64,000 nt of DNA from NCBI RefSeq assembly GCF_003012775.1, contig NZ_PXYG01000001.1:310001-374000 (forward strand), written 5' to 3'. The notes beneath the pieces are model-generated. The model was given only the letters and a program-made list of their open reading frames with translations. It searched no databases and was not told the origin of the DNA. Below, piece after piece: positions 40,341 through 50,536 of this stretch (position 1 is the stretch's first letter; each line of letters begins with the position of its first letter). The stretch is from Zobellella endophytica. Lineage in GTDB: Bacteria; Pseudomonadota; Gammaproteobacteria; Enterobacterales; Aeromonadaceae. A program made the translations under genes and the position numbers.

Positions 40341-40367
40341 CCCGGATAACCCGGATAACCCGGATAA
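40341..40367. repeat. Three tandem copies of CCCGGATAA
   Basis: Exact 9-bp unit repeated three times between the ovoA stop and the terminator. Probably slippage. No role is apparent. Confidence 0.9.
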
Positions 40368-40372
40368 AGAGA

Positions 40373-40393
40373 AAGCCGGTCAGTGACCGGCTT
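40373..40393. terminator. Bidirectional terminator between ovoA and the NCS2 permease
   Basis: AAGCCGGTCA, one base, TGACCGGCTT: a perfect 10-bp stem between convergent genes. On the minus strand TTCTCTTTA follows; on the plus strand GCTGTTATT follows. Confidence 0.7.
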
Positions 40394-40435
40394 GCTGTTA
40401 TTCGGGGGGAGCGGTTTGCCCCGGGGCTGACCCTT

Positions 40436-41845
40436 TCAGTTGCTGGCTTCCACCTTCATCTGCTTGTTGTGATAATCGGTGGCCGGCTCGTCGCTGTTCA
40501 TCTCCCGTTCGATCTGTTCCCGCTCGCGGGCTTCGTCCTGCAGGGATTTCTTCGGCAGCAGCATGTTCAGGGTAAAGGCGACGGTGGCGGCCACGATCAC
40601 CGGCGAGCCTACCAGCATGCGGGCGGTATCCGGCAACTGGGCGATGGCCTCGGGCACGGTATTGATACCCATGGCCAGGGCCACCGACAACGCCACTATG
40701 GTGATATTACGGGACGACAGCTCGTCCTTCACCAGCAGCTGGATGCCGGTCATGGTGATCATGCCGAACACGATGATGGTGGCGCCGCCCAGCACCGGGT
40801 AGGGGATGGTGGTCATGGCGGCGCCGAACTTGGGCAGCAGCCCCGCCAGGATCAGGAAGGCGGCGGCGATGCCCAGCACATAACGGCTGATCACCTTGGT
40901 CATGGCGACGATACCGACGTTCTGGCTGAAGGAGGCGGTGGGCAGGCCGCCGAAGAAGGCGCCGACCAGGGTACAGACGCCGTTGCCGAGCAGGCCGCCG
41001 GACAGCTCCTCGTCCTTCAGCTCGCGGTTCATGCCGCCCACGGCGGTGGCGGACAGATCGCCGATGGTCTGCACCGAGTTGACGATGCAGATCACCACCA
41101 TGGAGATCACGGCGGAGGCGTGGAATTCGATGCCGAGCGCGAAGGGGGTGGGCACCATCACCCAGGGCGCTTCGTGTAGCCGGGAGAAGTCGACCATGCC
41201 GAAGAAAAAGGCCATCGCATAGCCCACCAGGATGCCGACGATGATGGCGGCCAGGCGCAGGTAGCCCCTGGCGAACTGGGAACAGCACAGCACCACCGCC
41301 AGGGTGGTCAGGCCCACCAGCCAGTTCTGGCCGCTGCCGAAGCCGTCCGCGGTCACGTTGCCACTGCCGGCCATGTACTTGATGGCGATGTCGTAGAGGG
41401 AGAGGCCGATCACCAGTACCACGGTGCCGGCCACCACCGGCGGAAACAGGTGGCGGATCTGCTTGATAAAGATGCCCACCACTATCATGGCGACACCACC
41501 GGCGATTTGTGCACCCAGAATGCCGGGGATACCGTATACACTGCCGATGGCAATCAGGCTGGGCACATAGGCGAAACCGACCCCGAAAATGGTCGGCATG
41601 CCGGCACCGAGGCGGCCGACCGGGTAGAGCTGCAACAGGGTGGAGATGCCGGAAAACAGCAGGGCGATCTGCACCAGCAACATGGTCTCCTGAGCGTTGG
41701 CCCCGGCCACGCCGGCCACGATCAGCGGCGGGGTGACCGCCCCCATGATCATCGCCAGTATGTGCTGGAACGACAGCGGCAGCGCCTTGCCGAACGAGGG
41801 CTTGCCATAATAATCGAATACTGACTTGCTTTGACTGTGTTTCAT
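40436..41845 (-). CDS. NCS2-family purine/uracil permease
   Basis: 469 residues from the ATG at 41845 with CAGGGAC upstream. Inner membrane, about 14 hydrophobic segments. The family signature region reads FFGGLPTASFSQNVGIVAMT, followed by the NCS2 motif with Asn-Val-Gly. The PLSFQHILAM start and ELSGGLLGNGVCTLVGAFFG also fit xanthine/uric acid transporters (XanP/UacT/PbuX branch) better than UraA, but the base cannot be fixed. Proton symport is the family mechanism. The 361-bp upstream gap has a TGTATACA palindrome, hinting at GntR-type control. No other purine gene is close except ppnP 18 kb away. Confidence 0.88.
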   Translation of the reverse strand: MKHSQSKSVFDYYGKPSFGKALPLSFQHILAMIMGAVTPPLIVAGVAGANAQETMLLVQIALLFSGISTLLQLYPVGRLGAGMPTIFGVGFAYVPSLIAIGSVYGIPGILGAQIAGGVAMIVVGIFIKQIRHLFPPVVAGTVVLVIGLSLYDIAIKYMAGSGNVTADGFGSGQNWLVGLTTLAVVLCCSQFARGYLRLAAIIVGILVGYAMAFFFGMVDFSRLHEAPWVMVPTPFALGIEFHASAVISMVVICIVNSVQTIGDLSATAVGGMNRELKDEELSGGLLGNGVCTLVGAFFGGLPTASFSQNVGIVAMTKVISRYVLGIAAAFLILAGLLPKFGAAMTTIPYPVLGGATIIVFGMITMTGIQLLVKDELSSRNITIVALSVALAMGINTVPEAIAQLPDTARMLVGSPVIVAATVAFTLNMLLPKKSLQDEAREREQIEREMNSDEPATDYHNKQMKVEASN

Positions 41846-42106
41846 TGCGATAAGTCCCTGAGTGTTGCTCAAGTGAGTTTCTGCTTCCTGCTCACGCGTT
41901 ATTGTCGGGATCATTGCGTGAGTCAGGCCACACCACCGGTATCGGCAATCATGCCGCCGGTCGCCTTGCTGGAACGAACCGGACCCCGACGCCGGCGGGC
42001 CTGGCCGGTCCGTACCGGGTCGGCTCGCCGTGGGTCGAACACTGGCCAGACGTCCATGTTCATCATTGGTCTTCCGGTTCCAAAGAACAGGTTAAACATC
42101 GAGTGT

Positions 42107-42118
42107 AATGTATACATT
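42107..42118. promoter_or_regulatory. AATGTATACATT palindrome upstream of the permease
   Basis: A perfect 12-bp palindrome 262 bp upstream of the permease start and 89 bp beyond the ppsR stop. TGTATACA cores are typical of FadR-branch GntR operators. The rest of this 361-bp gap shows no gene. Confidence 0.35.
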
Positions 42119-42206
42119 TATGTAAACACTAAATCAACATTTTGTTCTTTTTTGTGTCCAATGGTGAGCGTGGTTTCTCATTTTAAACAGTCAAAGTTGT
42201 ATGCAA

Positions 42207-43019
42207 TCAGTAGATGCGACGACGGATGCCGGTGCGCTCCAGGATCTTGACCGAGATCTCTTCCACCGAGTGGTAGGTGGTGTCGATAAAGGGAATGGCC
42301 TCCATGCGGAACAGCTTCTCCACCTGGGAGAGCTCGTAACGGCACTGGTCGATGGCCGCGTAGCGGCTGTCCGCCCGGCGGCGCTGGCGGATTTCCTGCA
42401 GCCGGCTGATGTCGATGGTCAGCCCGAACAGCTTGTGCCGGTTGGCCTTGAGTGCGGGCGGCAGGGTCAGCCGGCTCATGTCCTGGTCGATAAAGGGGTA
42501 GTTGGCCACCCGGATACCGAACTGCAGTGCCAGGTACAGGCTGGTGGGGGTTTTGCCGCAGCGGGACACGCCTACCAGTATGATATCGGCTTCGTCGTAC
42601 TCCTTGGTGTTGACCCCGTCATCGTTGTCGAGGGCGTAGTTCACCGCATCGATACGAGCATCGTAGTGCTGCTTGTTCTCCATGCCGTGGGTGCGGTGGG
42701 TGCGCGGCTCGGCCCTGACCCCCAGTTGCTGCTCGATAGGGGCCACGAAGGTGTTGAGGAAGTCGTAGCACATGGCGTCGCTGCCGGTGATGATGCGGCG
42801 CAGCTCGTCGTCCACTATGGTGTGGAACACCAGCGGCTGCTTGCCGCTCTGGTGATAGCTTTCATTGATCCTGGCCTGTACCAACCGCGCCTTGTCTGCG
42901 TCTTCCACGAAGGGGATGGTAAGTTGCTCAAAGGGCAGGGGAAACTGGCTCAGCACCGCGTGGCCGAACACTTCGGCTGTGATCGCCGTCCCATCAGAAA
43001 CATAAAAAACCGTGTGCAT
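42207..43019 (-). CDS. ppsR: PEP synthase regulatory protein (bifunctional kinase/pyrophosphorylase)
   Basis: 270 residues from the ATG at 43019 with GGAGGTCCC upstream. PpsR (DUF299) inactivates PEP synthase by ADP-dependent phosphorylation of a threonine beside the catalytic histidine and reverses it by phosphorolysis. The sequence starts [20 protein letters not shown] and has a P-loop-like GVSRCGKT at 150-157. It is divergent from its target ppsA with 196 bp between, the usual gammaproteobacterial arrangement. Confidence 0.95.
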   Translation of the reverse strand: MHTVFYVSDGTAITAEVFGHAVLSQFPLPFEQLTIPFVEDADKARLVQARINESYHQSGKQPLVFHTIVDDELRRIITGSDAMCYDFLNTFVAPIEQQLGVRAEPRTHRTHGMENKQHYDARIDAVNYALDNDDGVNTKEYDEADIILVGVSRCGKTPTSLYLALQFGIRVANYPFIDQDMSRLTLPPALKANRHKLFGLTIDISRLQEIRQRRRADSRYAAIDQCRYELSQVEKLFRMEAIPFIDTTYHSVEEISVKILERTGIRRRIY

Positions 43020-43052
43020 GGGACCTCCAGATCTCACTTTTAACATTTGTCC

Positions 43053-43071
43053 CAGGTAAAACGTTTACCTG
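43053..43071. promoter_or_regulatory. 8-bp inverted repeat between ppsR and ppsA
   Basis: CAGGTAAA-ACG-TTTACCTG, a LacI-family-like palindrome with an ACG centre, 34 bp upstream of ppsR. Cra/FruR controls pps genes in related bacteria, but the match to the Cra consensus (TGAAACGTTTCA) is only partial. Confidence 0.45.
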
Positions 43072-43215
43072 CTTTTTGGCGCCATTGTAGAATCATTCCG
43101 TGTGCAGGCCCACCGTCGCAATCAAATAATAAAGGGCCGGAACAACGCACACGGTCCACCGCGACATACGGTGAGATACGGAAACCCCGAGAACACAACT
43201 TTTGGAGACGTGGCA

Positions 43216-45594
<2,379 letters not shown>

Positions 45595-45614
45595 GCCGGT
45601 TCGGTTATCCTATA

Positions 45615-45639
45615 AAAGGGCGCTGCGGCGCCCTTTTTT
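45615..45639 (+). terminator. Rho-independent terminator of ppsA
   Basis: Stem AAAGGGCGC/GCGCCCTTT, loop TGCG, then further Ts. Confidence 0.9.
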
Positions 45640-45752
45640 CGTTTGGCCGGGAGCGGGATGAGAAAAAAGCCAAGGCCGGAGACAGAAAATATCGGTTGTA
45701 TCCGGCGGTGACCCTGCCATCATCCGGACAGGAACCGAACGGGAGCAACCGT

Positions 45753-46586
45753 ATGAACAGTACCCTTTATCGTTTGTCGGCCTTCAGCGCGGATCCCGCC
45801 GGGGGCAACCCGGCCGGGGTCTGGCTGGGCGAACGGCTGCCCGATGCGGCCACCATGCAGCGCATCGCCGCCGAGGTCGGCTACTCGGAGACGGCCTTTA
45901 TCGCCCCGCTGACCGGCCCGGCGCGCACCGTCCGCTACTACAGCCCGCGGGCCGAGGTCAGTTTCTGCGGTCACGCCACCATCGCCGCCGGCGTGGTGCT
46001 CGGCCAGACCGGCGGCGAGGGCACCTATCGGCTGGCCACCCGGGTGGGCGAGGTGCCGGTCGAGGTCGGGGAGGCCGGCGGCCAGTGGCGGGCCACCCTG
46101 ACCTCGGTGGGACCCCGCCAGCGGCCGGTGGACGACACGCTGCTGCAGCGGGTGCTGGCGCTGCTCGGCTGGCGGGAAGAACAGCTGGATCCGGCCATTC
46201 CCCCCATGCTGGCCTATGCCGGTGCCTGGCACCTGGTGCTGGCGGCGGCCGACGCGGGCCGACTGGCCCGGCTCGACTACGATGTCGAGGCGCTGCGGAC
46301 GCTGATGCTGACGGCGGATCTGACCACCCTGCAACTGATCTGGCGGGAAACGCCGAACCTGTTCCACGCCCGCAATCCCTTTCCGGTGGGCGGGGTGGTG
46401 GAGGATCCGGCGACCGGGGCCGCCGCCGCGGCCCTGGGCGGCTACCTGCGCGACGCGGGGCTGGTCCCGGTGCCGGCCCGGTTGCTGATCCGCCAGGGCG
46501 AGGCCATGGGCCGGCCCAGCGAGCTGGCGGTCGCGATCCCTGCCGCGGGCGGCATCCGGGTCAGCGGCACCGCGGTCGCCCTGTAG
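45753..46586 (+). CDS. PhzF-family isomerase/epimerase-like protein
   Basis: 277 residues from the ATG at 45753 with GGGAG upstream; the frame runs open far back through ppsA. The PhzF fold (two diaminopimelate-epimerase-like halves) is shown by YRLSAFSADPAGGNPAGVWL, GYSETAF with the catalytic Glu, EVSFCGHATIAAG and the DPATGAAAAALGGYL motif. Members isomerise varied metabolites; no phenazine genes are present, so the substrate is unknown. It stands alone after the ppsA terminator, and the queC promoter follows. Confidence 0.85.
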   Translation: MNSTLYRLSAFSADPAGGNPAGVWLGERLPDAATMQRIAAEVGYSETAFIAPLTGPARTVRYYSPRAEVSFCGHATIAAGVVLGQTGGEGTYRLATRVGEVPVEVGEAGGQWRATLTSVGPRQRPVDDTLLQRVLALLGWREEQLDPAIPPMLAYAGAWHLVLAAADAGRLARLDYDVEALRTLMLTADLTTLQLIWRETPNLFHARNPFPVGGVVEDPATGAAAAALGGYLRDAGLVPVPARLLIRQGEAMGRPSELAVAIPAAGGIRVSGTAVAL

Positions 46587-46608
46587 CCCGGGTGCGTACA
46601 GATAACAG

Positions 46609-46636
46609 TGGACAAGGCGGGTCCGGCCGTTAAAAT
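46609..46636 (+). promoter_or_regulatory. Sigma70-type promoter of queCDE
   Basis: TGGACA (46609-46614), 16 bp, TAAAAT (46631-46636). The predicted start lies about 10 bp before the riboswitch. Confidence 0.6.
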
Positions 46637-46654
46637 AGCCCCCGCTTTTTATAC

Positions 46655-46685
46655 CCGGTCGCAGCCTACCCGGACAAAACAAGGA
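46655..46685 (+). promoter_or_regulatory. preQ1-I riboswitch controlling queCDE
   Basis: CCGG stem, loop TCGCAGCCTAC, CCGG, then the A-rich tail ACAAAACAAGGA. The loop start TCGCAG, the closing C that would bind preQ1, and the tail ACAAAACAAGG match the well-studied Thermoanaerobacter tengcongensis preQ1 aptamer as I remember it. AAGGA is the queC ribosome site 7 bp before its ATG, so ligand binding should block translation. Its position before queuosine genes strongly supports the call. Confidence 0.85.
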
Positions 46686-46691
46686 CACCAT

Positions 46692-47399
46692 ATGAAAGCG
46701 TTACTGATCTGCTCCGGCGGATTCGACTCCGTGACCCTGGCCCATCGGCTGGCGGCGGAGCAGTCCCTCGGCGCCCTGCTGACCTTCGACTACGGCCAGC
46801 GCCACAAGAAAGAAATCGACGCCGCCCGCCGCTGTGCCGAGCGGCTCGCGGTGCCCCACCTGGTGATGGACATCGGCCATATCGGCCGCCAACTGTCCGG
46901 CTCGGCGCTGACCGACGACATCGAGGTGCCCCACGGCCATTACAGTGAAGAGAACATGAAGGTGACGGTGGTGCCCAACCGCAACGCCATCATGCTCACC
47001 ATCGCCTTCGGCGTGGCCGCCGCCCGCGGCCTCGACACCGTGGCCCTGGCGGTGCACGGCGGCGATCACTTCATCTATCCCGACTGCCGGCCCGACTTTA
47101 TCCGCCTGTTCGGCGAGATGCAGGCCCGCGCCCTCGAAGGCGTGGCCGAGGTGGCCCTGCTGGCTCCCTATGTGAACAGCGACAAGACCGGGATCGCCCG
47201 GGACGCGGCGCGCTTCGCGGTGCCGGTGGCCGACACCTGGTCCTGCTACGAAGGCGGTGACCTCCACTGCGGTCGCTGCGGCACCTGCGTGGAGCGCATC
47301 GAGGCCCTGGCCCTGGCCGGGGTGGCCGATCCCACCCCCTACCGGGACGAGCAGTACTGGCGGGAAGCGGTGGCGAGGGTGAAAGCATGTACACCATAA
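46692..47399 (+). CDS. queC: 7-cyano-7-deazaguanine synthase QueC
   Basis: 235 residues. Converts 7-carboxy-7-deazaguanine to preQ0 using ATP and ammonia, in queuosine tRNA modification. The N-terminal PP-loop is ALLICSGGFDSVTLAHRL, and a zinc site lies at about 192-207 (CYEGGDLHCGRCGTC, C-x7-C-x2-C-x2-C). Its Shine-Dalgarno is inside the preQ1 riboswitch. It overlaps queD by 13 bases. Confidence 0.96.
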   Translation: MKALLICSGGFDSVTLAHRLAAEQSLGALLTFDYGQRHKKEIDAARRCAERLAVPHLVMDIGHIGRQLSGSALTDDIEVPHGHYSEENMKVTVVPNRNAIMLTIAFGVAAARGLDTVALAVHGGDHFIYPDCRPDFIRLFGEMQARALEGVAEVALLAPYVNSDKTGIARDAARFAVPVADTWSCYEGGDLHCGRCGTCVERIEALALAGVADPTPYRDEQYWREAVARVKACTP

Positions 47400-47743
47400 A
47401 GAAAGAGTTTCATTTTTCCGCCTCCCACCAGCTCAAGCAGATGCCGGATCATCATCCCTGCTCCCGGCTGCACGGCCACAACTACGTGGTGGTGATCGAG
47501 CTGAAAAGCGAACATCTCGACCAGTACGGCTTCGTGCGCGACTACCTGGAGCTGGCGGACTTCAAACGCTTTATCGATCACGAGCTGGATCACCGCCACC
47601 TGAACGAGGTGCTGGGCGACGAGTGCACCACCGCCGAGCGGCTGGCCAGGTACCTGTTCGACTGGGCCCACGCCCGCTGGCCCGAGGTGAGCGCGATGTC
47701 GGTGTCGGAAACCCCCAAGACCTGGGCCGAGTACCGGCCATGA
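47387..47743 (+). CDS. queD: 6-carboxytetrahydropterin synthase QueD
   Basis: 118 residues. Makes 6-carboxytetrahydropterin from dihydroneopterin triphosphate, the first committed queuosine step. Zinc-binding His are in FHFSASHQL and LHGHNYVV, the catalytic Cys is in DHHPCSRLHGH, and a further His lies in DHRHLNEVL. It starts inside queC and overlaps queE in ATGA, so the three are translationally coupled under the riboswitch. Confidence 0.95.
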   Translation: MYTIKKEFHFSASHQLKQMPDHHPCSRLHGHNYVVVIELKSEHLDQYGFVRDYLELADFKRFIDHELDHRHLNEVLGDECTTAERLARYLFDWAHARWPEVSAMSVSETPKTWAEYRP

Positions 47744-48459
47744 GCATCGCCATCAGTGAAATCTTCGGCCCCACCATCCAGGGGGAAGGGCGGCTTATCG
47801 GCATGCCCACGGTGTTCGTGCGCACCGGCGGCTGCGACTTTCGCTGCAGCTGGTGCGACACCCTCTACGCGGTGGAGCCGCGCTTCAAGGCCGACTGGCG
47901 GCCCATGGACGCCGGGGGCGTGCTCGCCGAGGTGAACCGGCTGAGTGGCGGCGAGCCCATACTGGTGACGCTCTCCGGCGGCAACCCGGCGCTGCAGCCG
48001 CTGACCGAGCTGCTGCGGCTCGGCCACGGGCAGGGCCATGCCTTCGCCATGGAAACCCAGGGCAGCAAGGCACAGGCCTGGTTCGGGATGCTCGACCACC
48101 TGACGCTCAGCCCCAAGCCGCCGTCCTCGGGCATGGCGTTCAACCGGGAGCGGTTCGAGGCCTGCCTCGCCGCCGCCGGGGCCGACACCCAAGTCAGCCT
48201 CAAGCTGGTGATCGCCGACGAGGCGGACTACCGCTGGGCCCGGGCGCTGGCCGCCGACTACCCGCAACTGCCGCTGGTGCTGCAGCCCTGCAACCCGACG
48301 CCGGCCACCCCCGAGCAGCCGGAGCTGACCACCGATCCCGAGCGGCTCAATGCCCGGCTGCGCTGGCTGGTGGAGAAGGTGACCGCCGACCGCTGGTACC
48401 GGGCCCGGGTGCTGCCGCAACTGCATGTGCTGATCTGGAATAACGAGCGCGGGGTCTGA
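47740..48459 (+). CDS. queE: 7-carboxy-7-deazaguanine synthase QueE
   Basis: 239 residues from the ATG at 47740, overlapping the queD stop. A radical SAM enzyme that contracts carboxytetrahydropterin to 7-carboxy-7-deazaguanine. The cluster motif is CDFRCSWC (C-x3-C-x2-C) at about 29-36, preceded by EIFGPTIQGEGRLIGMPTVF, which is typical for QueE. A 6-bp hairpin GGCCGT/ACGGCC at 48501-48516 lies after the stop. Confidence 0.95.
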   Translation: MSIAISEIFGPTIQGEGRLIGMPTVFVRTGGCDFRCSWCDTLYAVEPRFKADWRPMDAGGVLAEVNRLSGGEPILVTLSGGNPALQPLTELLRLGHGQGHAFAMETQGSKAQAWFGMLDHLTLSPKPPSSGMAFNRERFEACLAAAGADTQVSLKLVIADEADYRWARALAADYPQLPLVLQPCNPTPATPEQPELTTDPERLNARLRWLVEKVTADRWYRARVLPQLHVLIWNNERGV

Positions 48460-48553
48460 GGTGGCAAAGCCATTGCCTGTTTGACTCCTTCTGTTAATAT
48501 GGCCGTCTAAACGGCCAAGTCTCTCGCCGCGTCATCCGTCACAAGGAGTTATT

Positions 48554-49360
48554 ATGCCTCGCCCCCTGCTCAAGCTGTCCCTGCTGGCCCTGGCCTGCTG
48601 CTCGTTTCCGCTGTTGGCGGTGGACCAGGAGAAAAAGGACATCGTCATCGGCACCACGGTCGGCGACTTCGCCGACATGGTCACCGAGTCGATCAAGCCC
48701 CAGCTGGAAGCCCTGGGTTACAGCGTGAAGCTGGTGGAGTTCACCGATTACGTGATGCCCAACCTGGCGCTGGCGGAAGGCGCGCTGGACGTGAACTGCT
48801 TCCAGCACCGGCCCTACCTGGAGACCTTCAGCAAGGACAGGGGGCTGGAACTCAGTCCCATCACCCAGGTGCCCACCGGCCCCATGGGGCTCTATTCCGG
48901 CCGGCTGGACTCCCTCGACCGGGTCAAACAGGGCAGCACGGTGGCCATTCCCAACGATCCCACCAACCAGGCCCGGGCCCTGTTGATGCTGGAAGACATG
49001 GGCTGGATCACCCTGAAAGAGGGGATAGATCCGCTGCGCGCCAGCGAATTCGATGTGGCGGAAAACCCCAAGGGCATCCGGCTGGTGCCGCTGGAGGCGG
49101 CGCAGCTGCCGCGCTCGCGCCAGGACGTGGACTTTTCGGTGATCAACGGCAACTACGCCGCCTCCAGCGGCATTCCCTTCGCCGAGGGCCTCTTCCTCGA
49201 GCGCAGCTACGATTTCATCAACTGGGTGGTGGTTCGCAGCGAGGACCGGGACCAGGCCTTCGTGCAGGATGTGATCGCCGCCTACAACTCCGACGCCTTC
49301 AAGGACTATGCCATCAAGCGCTTCGAGGGCTACAAGTACCCCGAGTCCTGGAACCGCTAA
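48554..49360 (+). CDS. MetQ/NlpA-family substrate-binding protein (orphan)
   Basis: 268 residues with AAGGAG upstream. N-terminal signal peptide (LLKLSLLALACCSFPLLAV); two Cys at 14-15 do not make a convincing lipobox, so it may be periplasmic or lipid-anchored. The mature part is NlpA/MetQ-like (IVIGTTVGDFADMVTESIKP, VNCFQHRPYLETFSKDRGLE, VAIPNDPTNQARALLMLEDM, VINGNYAASSGI). Such proteins bind methionine or related amino acids for MetNI importers. No MetN or MetI gene adjoins, so it must use a distant transporter. Confidence 0.88.
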   Translation: MPRPLLKLSLLALACCSFPLLAVDQEKKDIVIGTTVGDFADMVTESIKPQLEALGYSVKLVEFTDYVMPNLALAEGALDVNCFQHRPYLETFSKDRGLELSPITQVPTGPMGLYSGRLDSLDRVKQGSTVAIPNDPTNQARALLMLEDMGWITLKEGIDPLRASEFDVAENPKGIRLVPLEAAQLPRSRQDVDFSVINGNYAASSGIPFAEGLFLERSYDFINWVVVRSEDRDQAFVQDVIAAYNSDAFKDYAIKRFEGYKYPESWNR

Positions 49361-49374
49361 GCGCCCGCCTGCCG

Positions 49375-50220
49375 ATGCATCGTTCATGGCAATTCGGACA
49401 CCAGGGCCGCCGGCTGGCGGTGATGGAGTGGGGCGACCCGCGGGGCGTGCCGCTGGTGGCGCTGCACGGCTGGCTCGACAACGCGGCGAGTTTCACCCTG
49501 CTGGCCAGGTTGTTGCCCGAGGTACGGCTGATCGCCATCGATCTGGCCGGCCACGGTCTTTCCGATCACCGGCCCGCCGGCCAGCCCTACTATATCTGGG
49601 ACAATGTGGCCGAGGTGCAGGCCCTGCTCGATACCCTTGGGCTGGCGCGGGTGGCCCTGCTCGGCCATTCCATGGGCGCCGGGGTGGCCAGCCTGTTTGC
49701 CGGCGCCTTTCCCGAGCGGGTCAGTCAATTGTTCCTGCTCGACGGCCTGGCCCCTCTCGATTATCCGGCCGATGAGCTGCCGGCGCAGATGGCGCAGGCG
49801 CTGCTGAAGAGTGGCCGACTGCAACGCCGGGCCCTGCGGCCCTATGCCAGCGTCGAGCAGGCGGTGCGGGCGCGTATGGGCGGGCGCTGGCCGGTGAGCC
49901 GGGAGGCGGCCACCTGGCTGCTGGCGCGGGGCCTGCGCGAGGAGGCCGGCGGCTGGTACTGGCGCAGCGATCTGGCGCTGACCCAGCCGTCGGTGGTGCG
50001 GTTGTGCGAGGCGCAAATCGCGGCCTTTCTGCGCCGGCTGACCATGCCGGTGCTGCTGGTGATGGCGGAATCGGGTATCGGCCTGGCGCGGGTCGAGCCG
50101 TTGTCCGGCCTGGTGCCGCAACTGGAGCTCAAGTTATTGGCCGGCGGCCATCATTTGCACCTGGAAGCAGTGCCGGCGGCGCGCATCGCCCGGTGGATAG
50201 GCGAACGGCTGCAGGCCTAA
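49375..50220 (+). CDS. Alpha/beta-fold hydrolase
   Basis: 281 residues starting MHRSWQFGHQGRRLAVMEWG. Hallmarks: VALHGWLDNAASF oxyanion region, the nucleophile elbow GHSMGAG (Ser about 98), and a C-terminal His in LLAGGHHLHLE. A serine esterase, lipase or haloalkane-type hydrolase; specificity unknown. It starts 15 bp after the MetQ-like stop and may be co-transcribed. Its last four bases overlap the convergent DUF1289 gene. Confidence 0.85.
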   Translation: MHRSWQFGHQGRRLAVMEWGDPRGVPLVALHGWLDNAASFTLLARLLPEVRLIAIDLAGHGLSDHRPAGQPYYIWDNVAEVQALLDTLGLARVALLGHSMGAGVASLFAGAFPERVSQLFLLDGLAPLDYPADELPAQMAQALLKSGRLQRRALRPYASVEQAVRARMGGRWPVSREAATWLLARGLREEAGGWYWRSDLALTQPSVVRLCEAQIAAFLRRLTMPVLLVMAESGIGLARVEPLSGLVPQLELKLLAGGHHLHLEAVPAARIARWIGERLQA

Positions 50221-50477
50221 AGCGGCAGTGAGTCCTGGGGCGGAGAGTCCTGCTGGACCAGTTCCAGCTCCAGCTGTTTCTTGCGGGCGGCGGCCAGTAC
50301 CCGGCGCTTGCGGTCCTGGCACAGGCGAATGACCTCGCGCCGCTGCTGGGCGCTCATCTGCAGCCAGTTGAAGCGTTCTTCCCGGCTGCGCAGGCAGCCC
50401 TTGCAATAGCCCCTGTTGTTCACCTGGCAGACGCCGATGCAGGGGCTGGGTACGTCAAAAAACTCCAGTTGCTCCAT
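50217..50477 (-). CDS. DUF1289 domain protein
   Basis: 86 residues. Four Cys in SPCIGVCQVNNRGYCKGCLR suggest a small metal-binding domain, and the pattern (C-x3-C-x7-C-x2-C followed by EERFNWLQMS) defines DUF1289. The C-terminal half is charged and helical. Function is unknown. ATG at 50477; convergent with the hydrolase, overlapping by four bases. Confidence 0.88.
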   Translation of the reverse strand: MEQLEFFDVPSPCIGVCQVNNRGYCKGCLRSREERFNWLQMSAQQRREVIRLCQDRKRRVLAAARKKQLELELVQQDSPPQDSLPL

Positions 50478-50536
50478 GGCTCACCCCCTCCTTCACCCTG
50501 CTCAATGGAGCATATTTCGCCGCCCTCGGCAAGCGG

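Noticed and set aside
40341-40367. Possible CRISPR-like or iteron array
   Set aside because: Only three direct 9-bp copies without spacers next to a terminator; simple slippage explains it.
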